Positions 29,401-39,425 are shown, numbered from the stretch's first letter. The stretch is 64,000 nt of DNA from Myxococcota bacterium (GCA_963169045.1 CAUJDF010000044.1:682001-746000); one strand, 5' to 3'. A program made the numbers and translations. The notes: generated by a model from the sequence alone, not told the origin.

Positions 29401-32400
29401 GACGCTCAGCATCATCTCGTACACGTCGAGCAGCTCGTGCCAGCGGTCCTGCGCCGTGTAGAGCTTCTCGAGCGCCTGCATCGCGTCGAGGCAGCGGTCA
29501 TCGATCGACAGCGCGTTGCGGTACGCCTCGATGGCGCGATCGGCCGCGGCCAGCCGCGTCTCGAAGAGCTCACCGATGCGCAGGTGGTTCTCGACGATCG
29601 TGTTCGGATCGTCGATCACCAGCGCCTGCCGGTGCAGCGCGTCGACGAGGTCCAACCAGCGCTCCGCCGTGGCGTAGAGCCGCTCGAGCGCCCGCAGGGT
29701 CGCCAGGTCCTGGTCGTCGATCGCCAGGACCTGCCGCCACGCCTCGATCGCCTCGGGGATGCGATCGAGCTTGTCCTCGAGGATGCCTGCCATCTTCTCG
29801 AGCGCGGCCTTGCGCTCGTCCGGCTCCATCGAGAGATCGGCACGGCGCTGAAGCACCGCCACGACCTCGGGCCACTTCTTGTAGCGCTCGAGCAGGCTCT
29901 CGAGCGCGGCGAGCGCCGCCAGGTTGTCGGGCTCGATGGCCAGCGCGAACTGGTAGTGCGCGCCGGCGTTCTCGGCCTGGTCCAGCTTCTCGTCGTACCA
30001 CTGCGCGACGCGCAGGTGCAGGGCCACCGACTCCGGCGCGTTGCCGATGACCCGCAGCACGTTCTCGTACAGCTGAATGAGCTGCGCCCACTGGCCCGAC
30101 GCCTCCGCGAGGCGCGCCAGTTCGGCGCCGAGCCGCTCGTCGTCGCGGGTCTCCTCCATCGCCTGCGAGAGGACGACGAAGGCGTTGTCGGCGCTGCCCA
30201 GGCGCTCCTCGAACACCCTCGCGGTGCGCGCGTAGAGCTCCTGGCGATCGAAGGGATCAGTCGACAGTTCGAGCCGCGCGAGGAGGAGGTTGACGAGCTC
30301 CTCCCACTGCATGTCGGCTTCATAGAGCCGCTCCAGCTGCTGCGACGCATCGGCGTTGTCACTCTGCAGCTCGAGGATGCGCGTGTACGCGCCCTTCGCG
30401 CCATCGGCGTCGCCGATCTTCTGCTCCCACATCTCGGCGATGCGGAAGAGCAGCGTCACCTTCTCGAACACGTCCTCGGTGATCTGGACCTTGCGGTCGA
30501 GGACCTCGACGCAGCTGCGCCAGTCCTCGGTCGCGCCGTACAGCTCCTCGAGGGCGTCGATCGCTTCGGCGTCGTACGCCTCGATCGTGAGGACGCTCGT
30601 CCACGCCTGGATCGCGTCGGCGGGCTTCTCGAGGCTCTCCTGATACAGACGGCCGAGCTGGCGGTACAGGTCGAGGCGGCGGCCGTCGTTCGGCTCGAGC
30701 AGGTCGAGCAGGCGGTGGTCCACCTCGGCGAGCGCGGCCAGGTCGCCCGTGCGCTCGTGGAGCTCGCGGACGGCCCAGAGCGCCCCCTCGTGCCGGGGAT
30801 CGCGATCGAGGACCTTCTGCCAGTTCTCGAGCGCGTTGCGCTCGCGATCGAGGTGGTCACCCCAGACCTGACCGAGCCTGGCGAAGAGCTCGAGCTCCCG
30901 CGCCGGGTCGTTCTGGATCAGCGTGACCTGTCGCTCGCACACGTCGACCAGCTCGCGCCAGCGCTCCTGCTGCTGGTACAGCTGCTCGAGGGCCCGGAGC
31001 GCTTCCGCGTCCTCGCCCTTCAGATCGAGCACCTGGTTCCACAGGTCGATGGCGTCCTCGGGCCGGTTCAGCAGCTCGGCGGCCAGGTTCGCCTGACGCG
31101 CAAACAGGTCCGCCTTCTCGCCGTCGGCCTCGGCGGACTCCGCCTGGCGACCGTACACGTCGAACAGCGGCTCCCACTCCTGGCGCGTCAGGTAGATCTG
31201 CTCGAGCCGCTCGAGCGCGCCGCGGTGGTGCGCCTCGCGGTCGAGAATGCCCCGGTACTGCGTGACCGCCTGGTCGAGCTCGAGGAGCTGGCCCTCGTAG
31301 ACGCGCCCGAGGCGGAACATGTACGCGAGCTGCTCGCCCTCGTCGTACGTGGCGTCGATCTCGCGGCGGAGAATCTCGACGAGCTCCTCCCAGCGGACCT
31401 GCGCCTCGAACAGCTCGTCGAGGCCTTGAAGCGCATCGCGATCCACCGGATCGATGTCGAGCACGTACCGGTACATCTGCTCGGCGGCGGCGACATCGTC
31501 GAGCTTCTGCCGGTACACGGTCGCCATCTCGTGGCTGACCGAGCGCAGCAGCTCCACGTCCTGCGTGTTCTGCAGGCCCTCGCGATAGACCACGACCAGA
31601 TCGGCATACCGGCCGGTGTCGACGGCGAGGCGCGCCAACTCCGAGCGCGTGCGCGCGTCGTCCGGCACCTCGCGGAACGCGCGGCCGTACCAGTCGAAGC
31701 CGCGCTCGCGGTCCTTCAGCTTCCCGAGGGCGAGCTCCGCCAGGCGGTGCATCGCCTTCATGCGGCCCTCGGGACCGTCGAGGTAACCCAGCAGGACCTC
31801 GAGCACGTAGTGGAGCCGCGTCCAGTCCTCGCGCTCGAGGTAGAGCGGCTCGAGGATCTCGCCGATCCGCGGCTGCTCGTGGCCCGCCTCGAACAGCCGC
31901 TCGAGCGCGGCGATCGCGTCGGGCTGCTTCGGCTGAGCAGCGAGGACCTCCTTGTAGGTGTCGATCGCCGCCGGCACATCCTCGAGCGCGCTCTCGTACA
32001 GCGTGCCGAGGCGCAGCAGCAGCGGGACGCGCTCGACGGACTCGGCGCGCGAGACCTCGGTCTGGAGGATGTCGGCCAGCTCGACCCACATCCCTTCCTT
32101 CTGATACAGCCGGTCGAGAGCCAGGATCGCGCCCTCGTGGTCCGCGTCGATCTCCATCACGCGCCGATAGCGCTCGATGGCCTCCACGTTCGCGGTCAGC
32201 TCCTCCTCGTAGATGCGCGCCACCCGCAGATACAGGTCGCGGGCCACGAACTCCGAGGAGATGTGCACCAGCTGGTCTTCGATCAGCGTCGCGAGCTGCT
32301 GCCACGCGCCCGCCCGCTCGGCCACACGCTCGAGCGCGGCGAGCGCGTCGGCGTGCGTCGGATCCTCACGGAAGCCGTCGGCGTATGCGTTGAACGCCGC

Positions 32401-35400
32401 GTCGGCGTCGAGCAGCACGTCCTCGTGGACCTGGCCACTGCGCAGGCGCAGCGTCGTGCGCGTCTCGAGCTCGGTCGTGACCTCGAGGAGATCCGACCAC
32501 GCGGCAATCAGCCGCTCCCAGGCCGCCCCCTTCTGGAGCACCGGCTCGAGCACACTTGCGGCGAGCGCCGCCTCGCGGTCGGTCCGGATGAGGCCCTCGA
32601 GGGCCTGCAGCGAGGGCTCGTGGCCCGGCTGCTGACCGAGGATCGCCTCGTAGCCCTGGATCGCATCGAGGACCTTCTCGAGATGGACCTCCTGCAGGCG
32701 CGCGATGCGGAACTTCAGCGCGATGCGCTCGTCGGCGTCGTCGACCAGCGCCGCCTCGCGGCGCAGCACCTCGAGGAGCTCCTCCCAGTGCTCGAGCCGC
32801 TCGTACAGGCCGTCGAGGCGCTGGAGCGCCGTGAGATCGGCCGCGTCCCACTCGAGGATCCGACGGTAGGTCTCGACGGCGCGCGTCAGGTCGTCGAGCT
32901 CCCTCTCGTAGGCCGCGCCGATGACGTAGTAGATGTCCTTGCGGGCGCCCACATCGTCGGTCAGCTCGGCCTTCCGGTGCAGGACCTCCATGAGGTCCTC
33001 CCACCGCTCGAGCGCGAGGAAGATGCGCTCGAGCGCATCGAGGGCGCGGGCATCGACGGCATCGACCTCGAGCACCCGGCGGAAGATCTCCACCGCGCGC
33101 TCCTGGTCCTCGAGCATCTCCTCGTAGATGGCGCTGACGCGGAAGAAGAGATCCTTCTTCGCCTGCGGGTCGGCGACGAGCTCGCTCTTGCGCAGGAGGA
33201 CCGCGACCAGCTCGTGCCACTGCTCGGTCTGGAAATAGATGTCCTCGAGCGCCGCGCAGACGTCGAGATCGGCGTCGTCGTTGCGCCACGCGGCCTCGTA
33301 GTGGTGCCGCGCCCGCCCCGTATCTTGAACCTTCTCGAGCAGGACCTTCGCGACGCGCTTGTGGACGTCGGTGGCCACCGCCACGTCCGAGATGTCGTCG
33401 ACCTGACGCTCGTAGACCTGGACCAGCTCGCGCCAGAGATCGAGCGCGTCGGCGATCACGTGGAGCGACGCGAGGGTCCGCGCGTCGCTCGGATCCTCGG
33501 CGAAGGCGCGCGCGTAACACTGGAACGCCTGCTCGGGCGCCCCGCCGCGACGCTGATACAGCTCCGCCATGCGGTGCAGCAGGTCCACGCGGCGGCGCGC
33601 GTCCGCCGCGTGCGAGCGCTGGATCTCGTAGACCCGGACGAGGCTCTGCCAGTCGTCCCGACGCTTATAGATCGGCTCCAGGATATCGGCGATCGCCGCC
33701 TGGAAGTCGGGCTCGACGAGCAGCCGCTCGAGGGCCTCGACCGCTTCGGCGTTGTCGGGGTCGTTCTCGATGACCGTGCGATGGATCTCCACCGCCAGCC
33801 CGATGTTGCCCAGCTCGCGCTCGTGGAGATTCCCGAGGCGCACGCGCAGCGCGATCTTCTCGTGCTCGTCATCGCTGAGCGCCAGCTGCTTCTCGAGCAC
33901 ATCGGCCAGCTCGGCGAACATCGCCTGCTGACCGTACAGTCGGTCGAGGGCGCGCAACGCACGGACGTTCGTCGCGTCGTGCTCGAGGATGTCGCCATAG
34001 ACGGTGATCGCCTCGGGCGCGTCGTCGAGCATTTCCTCGAGAAGATTGGCGATCTGGAACTGGAGCGCCTCGCGATCTTCGGTCGCCTCGGTCATCTCGA
34101 GTTTGCGCCGGTAGACGGCGAGCAGCTCGGGCCACTGCTGGCTGCGCAGGTAGAGCCGATCCAGGGCCTCGATGGAGGCGCGCTCGTCCGGATCGAGGTC
34201 GAGCACGCGGCGATGCGCGTCGACGGCCATGTCGACGTCGCCGAGGCGCTCCTCGTAGATGCCGGCGAGACGCGCGAGCAGGCCGCGGCCGAGGGCGTCG
34301 TCTCGAACGTCCGGCACCACCTCCTCGAGCAGGCGGGCGAGATCGGCGAACTTGTCGGCCACCTCGGCGAGCTCGGTGAGCTGCAGGACCGCCGGCTCGC
34401 TGTCGGGCACCTCGCGCAGCGCCCGGGCGAACGCATCGAACGCCCGATCGACGTCGGCGGTGCGGTCGACGTGCAGCTTGCCGATGCGCTCGAGGAGCGC
34501 GAAGCGCTGCTTTGCGGCGCCGGTCTCCTCGAGCTGAATCTCGAGGACGCGCACGAGCGGCTCCCAGGCGCTCTTCTCGTTGTAGAGCGGCTCGAGGATG
34601 TGCGAGACCGTCCCCCGCAGCTCGGCGTCGTCGAGCAGCGCCTCGAGCGCGGCCCGGGCGCCGGCGTGGTCCCGATCGGCCTCCACCACCTCGCGGAAGG
34701 CGTCGATCGCTTCGGACGGCCGGCCCAGGTGCTTCAGCGCCAGGTGGCCGATCTCCATCTTGATCGACAGCGGATCGCCGCCCTTGCCGGCCGCAGCGAG
34801 CGCCAGCTCCTGCTGCAGGACGTCGTGGAGCTCCTCGTGGCGCGCGCCACCGTCGAAGAGCCGATGCAGCGCCTGCAGCGCGTCGAGGTCGCCCTCGTCC
34901 TCGCTGACGATGCTGCGGTAGCGCTCGATGGCCGACTCGGTGTCGTCGAGCTGTTCCTCGTGGATCAGGCCCTGCTTGCGCAGCAGCGCCTTGCGCTCTT
35001 CGACGTCGGTGGCCAGCGCCAGCTTGCGGTCGAGGACGCCGAGCAGGTCCGGCCAGGCCATCAGGCGCGTGTACAGCGCCTCGACAGCGTCCAGGGCGAC
35101 GCGGCTCTCGGGGTCGATCGCCAGCGCCTCGTGGTACCGGGCCAGCGCGTCTTCCTGCGCGCCGAGCTCGCGATCGAGGATCCGCGCCAGTGAGAGCAAC
35201 AGCTCGAGCCGGGCCGCCTCGAGATCGGCGTCGGTGTCGTCGACGGTCATCGCGCCGACGCGATCAAGCGCCGCCCGCAGCTCGTCGTGGACCGTCGCCC
35301 ACTGGCGCGTCAGGCCGCCGAGCCGCTCCAGCTCCGCGCGCGCCTCGAGGTCGAGCGGCTGCTCGGCGACGAGCCGCCGGATCCACTCGAAGGCGCCATC

Positions 35401-38271
35401 AGGGTTGCGCAGGTGCTCTTCGTTGAGCCGGCCGCTGCGCAGCATGAGGGCGCGCCGCTCCCCGGGCGACGTCTCGTGCTGGAGGACGACCTCGAGCACC
35501 GTCGCCAGCTTACGGAAGTCCTTGTTCTCTTCGTAGATGGGCTCGAGCGAGCGGGCGCCCTCGAGATGGTCCGGGCGGATCTGGAGGATGCGCTCGAGAG
35601 CGCGCAGCGCCCGATCCTTCTGGCCGAGCTGCTTCTCCCAGACGGTCGCCGAGCGGAACAGCAGGTCGATGCGCACGTCGTCGTCGCTCTGGACGCCGAC
35701 CTGCCCCTCGAGCGTGCGCACCAGCTCGTCCCATTTGCCGCGGGCGCCGAAGTACTCTTCGAGGCCCGTCCAGTCGCCGAGCTCGATGAGCGCCTTCTTC
35801 AGGCTGTCGCCGGCCCGCCGGTGCTCGGGATCCAGCTCGAGCAGCCGCTGCCATGCCTTGACGGCGCCGGCGCGGTCGCCGACGCGCTCCTGCAGGACGA
35901 TGCCGGCCCGCTGGAAGAGGTCGATCTTCTCTGCTCGGTCGGTGACGACCTCGACGAGTCGGTCGATGACGGAAGTCAGCTCATCCCAGCGCTTGGCCTG
36001 CTCGTACTGCCCGACCAGCGCACGCAGCGCATCCACGTCGCGCGGCGAGAGCTCGAGCACCTGCTCCCACAGCTCGAGGCAGATGTCCGGACGACGGATC
36101 TTCTGCGTCGCGTTGTCGGCGATCTGCTTGTAGCGGGCGGCACGTCGCTCCGGATCGCTCTCGAGGTCGGCCAGCTGACGCTGCACCGCGACGAGCTTCT
36201 CCCAATCGCGGCGCTTCTCGTACATGTCCTGGAGGGCTTCAATCGCCTCCCGATTGGCCGGTTCGTCACCGAGCACGGCCTCGTACGCCTTGATCGCCTC
36301 CGCCTGGTTGCGGAATTTCTCCAGGTACAGGCCGGCGACGCGCAGGTTGAGCGCGATGCGCTCGCTGGCGGTGGCCGCCGACTCGGCCTGCTTCTGCAGC
36401 ACCGTGACGAGATCCGGCCAACGGCGCATCGCCTCGTACTTCTCGACGAGCGCCGCCATGGCCTCTTGATCCGTCGGATCGAGGGCCAGGATCTGCCCGT
36501 AGAGGTTCACGACCATCGCGTCCTGGTTCAGGTGCTGCTTGTAGACCTGAACCAAGCGCTTCACACCGGCGATCTTGGCGTCGCGCTCCCGCTCGGAGAT
36601 GTCGTCGACCTCGAGCTTGAGGATCTCGGCGTACTGCGGCCACTTGCCCGCGGCCTCGTACAGCCGCAGGAGCGCCTGCCGCGCCGCGTGGTCCGACTTG
36701 TCGGCCAGGTGCACCTGCCGCCAGAAGTCCGCCGCCTTCTCGACGTCGCCCGCCCGCTCCTCCGCCATCTGCGCCATCTGGCGCAGCGCCTCGACGCGCG
36801 CGGTGTTCGGATCACCGCCGCGGGCATCGGTCAGGAGCTGCTGGATGTTGCGCCACTTCGCCCCCTCGATGAGGCGAACGAGCTGCCACTCCTGGACGAG
36901 GGCGTCGCCACCCTTCCCCAGCTCGCGCAGCTTGTAGTCCGCCGTCCGCCCCTCGTCGAGGTGGACGGCGCCGAACGCAACGCGCTCCGCCTGTAGGGCG
37001 ACCCCGCGACCGCCGAAGTCGGCGGACGCGAGCGCGTCCAACGCGGCGGCGATCGCCTGCGCGACCGCCGGCGCGATCTTCAGGCCACGGCCCACCTTCT
37101 CGTAGAGGTCGGGCTCGCCCGGCGCGGCCTTCACCGCCTCCGCATAGAGCGCCGCGAGCGCTTCGCCGCCTGCCGGGGCAGCCGCGGCAACGGCCCGGAC
37201 CAGCAAGCTGCGCCGCTCCGCCCCGTCGGCCTCGCGCGCCGACTCTAGCAGCGCGGCGACGTCCGACGGCACGTCGACGGCGGGCGCCGCGTCCGCGGCA
37301 GGCGCTTCGGCGACCGCCGGCGTCTCGGCGGCAGTCTCCACCATCGGCTCGGCCACCGGCGCGGGGGCGGCTTCGACCGAGAGGTCGACCGCCGCCTGCC
37401 CGCCGTCGGCCTCGACGATCTGTGGAGCCTCCGCCGGCGCAAGCTCAGGCGCCGCGTCCGGCGCCAGAACCTCGGTCGCCGGCTCTGCGTCCGCCTCCGA
37501 CCGCGTGGACTCCCCCTCGAGCTCGACGGGACCGCCGAGCTCGGCGAGGACACCCGCCACGTCGGCGTCATCCGGCCTTAGGAGGACGTAGCGGCTGAAC
37601 GCAGCGCGCGCCATCTCCGCTTGGTCCAGGTCGTAGAGCAGGAGGTTGCCGAGCTCCTGCAGGATCTCGGCCTGTCGCTCGGCGGACTCGACGGTCTGCA
37701 GCTCGAGGTCGAGGAGCTGAGCGACCATCTCCCAATGGCCGTGCTGGCGGTAGATGCGGCGCGCCGCGAAGAGCGCCTGCAGGCAGCCCTGATCCGCTCG
37801 GAACGCGGCCTGGTAGCACACCATCGCCCGTTCCTGGTCGCCGGCCTTCTCCTCGAGCACCTCGCCCATGCCATACAGGAGCGACGCTTGGTCGGCCGGC
37901 ACCGTCGTGCGCTCGGCCTCGGCTTCGCCGACCTGAACGTAGCCGTCCCAGTCCTCGAGGCCGATCAGGAGCTCGCGCATCCGGCGCAGGGTCAGCAGGC
38001 CATCGGCGTCGTACTCGAGGGACGCCCCATAGAGCTCCACCGCCCGCCGGGCATCCGCCAACGCCTGTTCGGCGATCTCGCCGGCGCGACGCAGCCAGTC
38101 CGCGGCCTGCACCGCTTCCTCCGCGCCGCTCTGCGCCAGATGCACGTACAGGTCGACGAGGGAGGTCCACTCCCCCGCATCGCTCAGGAGGCTCTCGAGC
38201 TCCTGTGCCGCTTCTCGGTTCGTCGGGTCCTGGGAAACGACATCGAAGAGCTCGCGCACCCGATCGTTCAT
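26458..38271 (-). CDS. gltI: Giant TPR scaffold protein, GltI/AgmK-like
   Basis: 3,937 residues, among the longest genes expected in such a genome. The ATG at 38271 (MNDRVRELFDVVSQDPTN) was chosen over an upstream in-frame start. There is no signal peptide, so it is cytoplasmic. After ~245 residues an acidic Ala/Pro/Glu linker spans about 247-347. Most of the rest repeats a module of about 72 residues with the outline W-x2-L ... DP/DD-R ... LYEE-x-LGD-x3-AI-x3-Y ... DP-x3-AL. The last ~300 residues are not repeats (PFNNVLNYVSQVTRLPRFEV, TFINETYERRKQR-like segments). In M. xanthus, AgmK/GltI is a ~3,800-residue cytoplasmic TPR protein needed for gliding. Length, location after a GltG-type gene and domain plan agree. 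Confidence 0.85.
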   Translation of the reverse strand: MNDRVRELFDVVSQDPTNREAAQELESLLSDAGEWTSLVDLYVHLAQSGAEEAVQAADWLRRAGEIAEQALADARRAVELYGASLEYDADGLLTLRRMRELLIGLEDWDGYVQVGEAEAERTTVPADQASLLYGMGEVLEEKAGDQERAMVCYQAAFRADQGCLQALFAARRIYRQHGHWEMVAQLLDLELQTVESAERQAEILQELGNLLLYDLDQAEMARAAFSRYVLLRPDDADVAGVLAELGGPVELEGESTRSEADAEPATEVLAPDAAPELAPAEAPQIVEADGGQAAVDLSVEAAPAPVAEPMVETAAETPAVAEAPAADAAPAVDVPSDVAALLESAREADGAERRSLLVRAVAAAAPAGGEALAALYAEAVKAAPGEPDLYEKVGRGLKIAPAVAQAIAAALDALASADFGGRGVALQAERVAFGAVHLDEGRTADYKLRELGKGGDALVQEWQLVRLIEGAKWRNIQQLLTDARGGDPNTARVEALRQMAQMAEERAGDVEKAADFWRQVHLADKSDHAARQALLRLYEAAGKWPQYAEILKLEVDDISERERDAKIAGVKRLVQVYKQHLNQDAMVVNLYGQILALDPTDQEAMAALVEKYEAMRRWPDLVTVLQKQAESAATASERIALNLRVAGLYLEKFRNQAEAIKAYEAVLGDEPANREAIEALQDMYEKRRDWEKLVAVQRQLADLESDPERRAARYKQIADNATQKIRRPDICLELWEQVLELSPRDVDALRALVGQYEQAKRWDELTSVIDRLVEVVTDRAEKIDLFQRAGIVLQERVGDRAGAVKAWQRLLELDPEHRRAGDSLKKALIELGDWTGLEEYFGARGKWDELVRTLEGQVGVQSDDDVRIDLLFRSATVWEKQLGQKDRALRALERILQIRPDHLEGARSLEPIYEENKDFRKLATVLEVVLQHETSPGERRALMLRSGRLNEEHLRNPDGAFEWIRRLVAEQPLDLEARAELERLGGLTRQWATVHDELRAALDRVGAMTVDDTDADLEAARLELLLSLARILDRELGAQEDALARYHEALAIDPESRVALDAVEALYTRLMAWPDLLGVLDRKLALATDVEERKALLRKQGLIHEEQLDDTESAIERYRSIVSEDEGDLDALQALHRLFDGGARHEELHDVLQQELALAAAGKGGDPLSIKMEIGHLALKHLGRPSEAIDAFREVVEADRDHAGARAALEALLDDAELRGTVSHILEPLYNEKSAWEPLVRVLEIQLEETGAAKQRFALLERIGKLHVDRTADVDRAFDAFARALREVPDSEPAVLQLTELAEVADKFADLARLLEEVVPDVRDDALGRGLLARLAGIYEERLGDVDMAVDAHRRVLDLDPDERASIEALDRLYLRSQQWPELLAVYRRKLEMTEATEDREALQFQIANLLEEMLDDAPEAITVYGDILEHDATNVRALRALDRLYGQQAMFAELADVLEKQLALSDDEHEKIALRVRLGNLHERELGNIGLAVEIHRTVIENDPDNAEAVEALERLLVEPDFQAAIADILEPIYKRRDDWQSLVRVYEIQRSHAADARRRVDLLHRMAELYQRRGGAPEQAFQCYARAFAEDPSDARTLASLHVIADALDLWRELVQVYERQVDDISDVAVATDVHKRVAKVLLEKVQDTGRARHHYEAAWRNDDADLDVCAALEDIYFQTEQWHELVAVLLRKSELVADPQAKKDLFFRVSAIYEEMLEDQERAVEIFRRVLEVDAVDARALDALERIFLALERWEDLMEVLHRKAELTDDVGARKDIYYVIGAAYERELDDLTRAVETYRRILEWDAADLTALQRLDGLYERLEHWEELLEVLRREAALVDDADERIALKFRIARLQEVHLEKVLDAIQGYEAILGQQPGHEPSLQALEGLIRTDREAALAASVLEPVLQKGAAWERLIAAWSDLLEVTTELETRTTLRLRSGQVHEDVLLDADAAFNAYADGFREDPTHADALAALERVAERAGAWQQLATLIEDQLVHISSEFVARDLYLRVARIYEEELTANVEAIERYRRVMEIDADHEGAILALDRLYQKEGMWVELADILQTEVSRAESVERVPLLLRLGTLYESALEDVPAAIDTYKEVLAAQPKQPDAIAALERLFEAGHEQPRIGEILEPLYLEREDWTRLHYVLEVLLGYLDGPEGRMKAMHRLAELALGKLKDRERGFDWYGRAFREVPDDARTRSELARLAVDTGRYADLVVVYREGLQNTQDVELLRSVSHEMATVYRQKLDDVAAAEQMYRYVLDIDPVDRDALQGLDELFEAQVRWEELVEILRREIDATYDEGEQLAYMFRLGRVYEGQLLELDQAVTQYRGILDREAHHRGALERLEQIYLTRQEWEPLFDVYGRQAESAEADGEKADLFARQANLAAELLNRPEDAIDLWNQVLDLKGEDAEALRALEQLYQQQERWRELVDVCERQVTLIQNDPARELELFARLGQVWGDHLDRERNALENWQKVLDRDPRHEGALWAVRELHERTGDLAALAEVDHRLLDLLEPNDGRRLDLYRQLGRLYQESLEKPADAIQAWTSVLTIEAYDAEAIDALEELYGATEDWRSCVEVLDRKVQITEDVFEKVTLLFRIAEMWEQKIGDADGAKGAYTRILELQSDNADASQQLERLYEADMQWEELVNLLLARLELSTDPFDRQELYARTARVFEERLGSADNAFVVLSQAMEETRDDERLGAELARLAEASGQWAQLIQLYENVLRVIGNAPESVALHLRVAQWYDEKLDQAENAGAHYQFALAIEPDNLAALAALESLLERYKKWPEVVAVLQRRADLSMEPDERKAALEKMAGILEDKLDRIPEAIEAWRQVLAIDDQDLATLRALERLYATAERWLDLVDALHRQALVIDDPNTIVENHLRIGELFETRLAAADRAIEAYRNALSIDDRCLDAMQALEKLYTAQDRWHELLDVYEMMLSVRTSKEDQLRIYSRIAMIQEEELGDADRTIETYRKMVLVDPGCVPAVRALDRLYREQERWDDLADVYLQHLEALQDTNAKIQVQSALAQLYRGPLRDAYRAIDALTPILDLDANHLPTLTALGELYAETEDWQSCIQALSREAHLLSDRREVIDRQFRVGQIYEEKIGDLDEAERWYRATLDHDPNFLPALESLARLYRQRAEWNEVVRVLKMMEAAHRAFPDKSKCLYEIGAVFDEYLGDRTTAIDYYEQAMDMSPDNALAAKPLVQVYLADQRWERAEPLLDLLLARAQGGDIRELQQLNHRLGFVAERLHKDDKALQHYRQAYELDSTHLPTLQGMADLLYRREDWDRAFKIYQTMLVHHRENLDEAAVVEIFFREGLIKLKVGERRKALDFFRKALDLDPKHPETLRAVVDLHEKNGDWEDVIHYRRQLLSVVADPIDRFQALVGIGDILREHLRHANKAVEAYNEALTLQPDSRLVLSKLLDLYEEARQWPNAVDVLTRLAEMESDPGRQSKYFYAVAVIQRDELKDNLTAVRTFDRALDADPAMLKAFQAIDQLLTKEKDWERQDRYYRKMLKRATERGLPDELVVTLAKNLGEINRTRLQKYEDAVKAYKIALAKRPEDLGVHGIVAELYELANDVDRAIMQHYRVIELNPRNIESYQHLRRLFMDSGRYDEAWCVCQVLSYLGHANADERAFFEKYRSRTLTQARKALDAQMWTLIYHPEMSLLLSRVFDLLFPYTAPLMALDHKDLKLHKRKDLVEPTEQTPFNNVLNYVSQVTRLPRFEVYRAQQGVNGIASANLNPPGMLVGMDVLGGRSLQELAFLTSKQLFSMSRSHFLATIDETYERRKQRLFTIVYTLTKLVNPGAEVPFMDEELLAGYQAIQPADRAEMAKLIAKMGEDPNQHLNLSKWLEMVEHSANRLGLLLANDLGAAVRSIKNETVQFSKAPVQDRVRELVLFALSDNYFKLRKALQLNIG

Positions 38272-38302
38272 GGACGTCGCCTCACTCCGCTCGCAGGGGA
38301 AA

Positions 38303-39208
38303 TCAGTGGGAGCCGGTGCCGGTGCCGTTGGCCGCGCCCATCGCCTCACCTTCGAGGCGGGCGAGGGTCTCTTCCGCCGCGCGGACCCGCAGCGGGTCTT
38401 CGGCGGGGGGACGCGACGCGAGATAGCGCTTGAGGTGCTGCGTCGCCGCCTCCTTGTCGTCGTTGGCCGAGAAGGCCATGGCGAGGTTGAAGAGCGCCGA
38501 CGACATGGTGGGCTTCAGCTTGAGCGCCGCTTCGAATTGCTTGATCGCCTCGTCAAAGCGCTTCTGGGCCTGATAGACGACGCCGAGGTCGTGATAGTTC
38601 GCGGCCTCGTTCGGATTGTTCTCGATGGCGTTCTTGAAGACCTGGATCGCCTGCGGGTACTTCTCGAACCGCGCATAGAGGTTGCCGAGCGCATTGTAGG
38701 GCTCGGGGAACCGCGGCTTGAGCTTCACCGCCTGCTGGTAGGCCTCCTGCGCACGATCGAAGCGCGCCTGCTGCTCCAGCGCCTGGCCGAGGCGGTAGTG
38801 GCTCTCGGCGTTCTCAGGCTTGCGCTGGATGGCGAGTTCGTACGCGTTGATCGCGCCCACCCAGTCGTCCGCCAGGGAGAGCGCCGCCCCCAGGTGGTAG
38901 TGGTACTCGTAGTTGTCGCCGTCGAGCTCGACGGCCTTGCGCAGGTTCTGCACCACGTCGGGCGTCACGTTGCCGGCACGGTACTGAATCAGTCCGCGGT
39001 AGTAGTACGCCTGAGCATTGCTCGGGTCGGCCTCCGTGGCCTTCGCCAGCTTCGCGAGCGCGGTGTCCGCGAAGCCCTTCTTATAGGCCTCGAGCCCCTC
39101 GTTCATGAGCTGGATGGACTTGTTCCGCTCGAGATTGCACCCCGCGAGCAGAACGATGACGGTCCCCGCGACGAGGGGGACGAGGCGAGCGCGCAGACGG
39201 TTCAGCAT
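38303..39208 (-). CDS. TPR lipoprotein in the Glt-like cluster
   Basis: 301 residues from the ATG at 39208; an in-frame GTG at 39223 with GAAGG upstream is an alternative start. The signal sequence ends in lipobox L-L-A-G-C, so it is probably lipid-anchored. About seven regular TPRs follow, for example AYYYRGLIQYRAGN, ESHYRLGQALEQQARFDRAQ and ANYHDLGVVYQAQKRFDEAI. The end is a Gly/Ala/Thr tail. It lies between the GltG-type gene and the giant GltI-like gene, 31 bases upstream of the latter. No named Glt protein could be assigned with certainty. A weak promoter-like pair (TTGACC/TTAACC, 16 bases apart) sits upstream at 39267-39294. Confidence 0.88.
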   Translation of the reverse strand: MLNRLRARLVPLVAGTVIVLLAGCNLERNKSIQLMNEGLEAYKKGFADTALAKLAKATEADPSNAQAYYYRGLIQYRAGNVTPDVVQNLRKAVELDGDNYEYHYHLGAALSLADDWVGAINAYELAIQRKPENAESHYRLGQALEQQARFDRAQEAYQQAVKLKPRFPEPYNALGNLYARFEKYPQAIQVFKNAIENNPNEAANYHDLGVVYQAQKRFDEAIKQFEAALKLKPTMSSALFNLAMAFSANDDKEAATQHLKRYLASRPPAEDPLRVRAAEETLARLEGEAMGAANGTGTGSH

Positions 39209-39425
39209 GACGTGCTCACTCACTGCGCCTTCGACAGGGAAGGCGCGCCTGGCGACTGGTTCTTGGGGTTAACACGCACTCCGCGGGGGGTCAAGGAGGC
39301 CGAAACCCCGACGTTTTTCCCGACGGCAGCCACGATGGGACGGATCGAGGCCGAACGACGGCGCCGCGGGGGGACCGCCAGGCTGGGCAGGGAGAGATCA
39401 GCGGAGGGTGCGGAGGATCGAGGGC

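Noticed and set aside
26641-35193. A 2,850-codon plus-strand open frame opposite the giant GltI gene
   Set aside because: Same mirror effect of strong codon bias; its product is low-complexity Leu/Arg/Val repeats that simply echo the TPR periodicity.
39267-39294. Promoter before the TPR lipoprotein (TTGACC/TTAACC)
   Set aside because: The -10 matches consensus poorly and spacing is 16; kept only as a remark in the gene entry.
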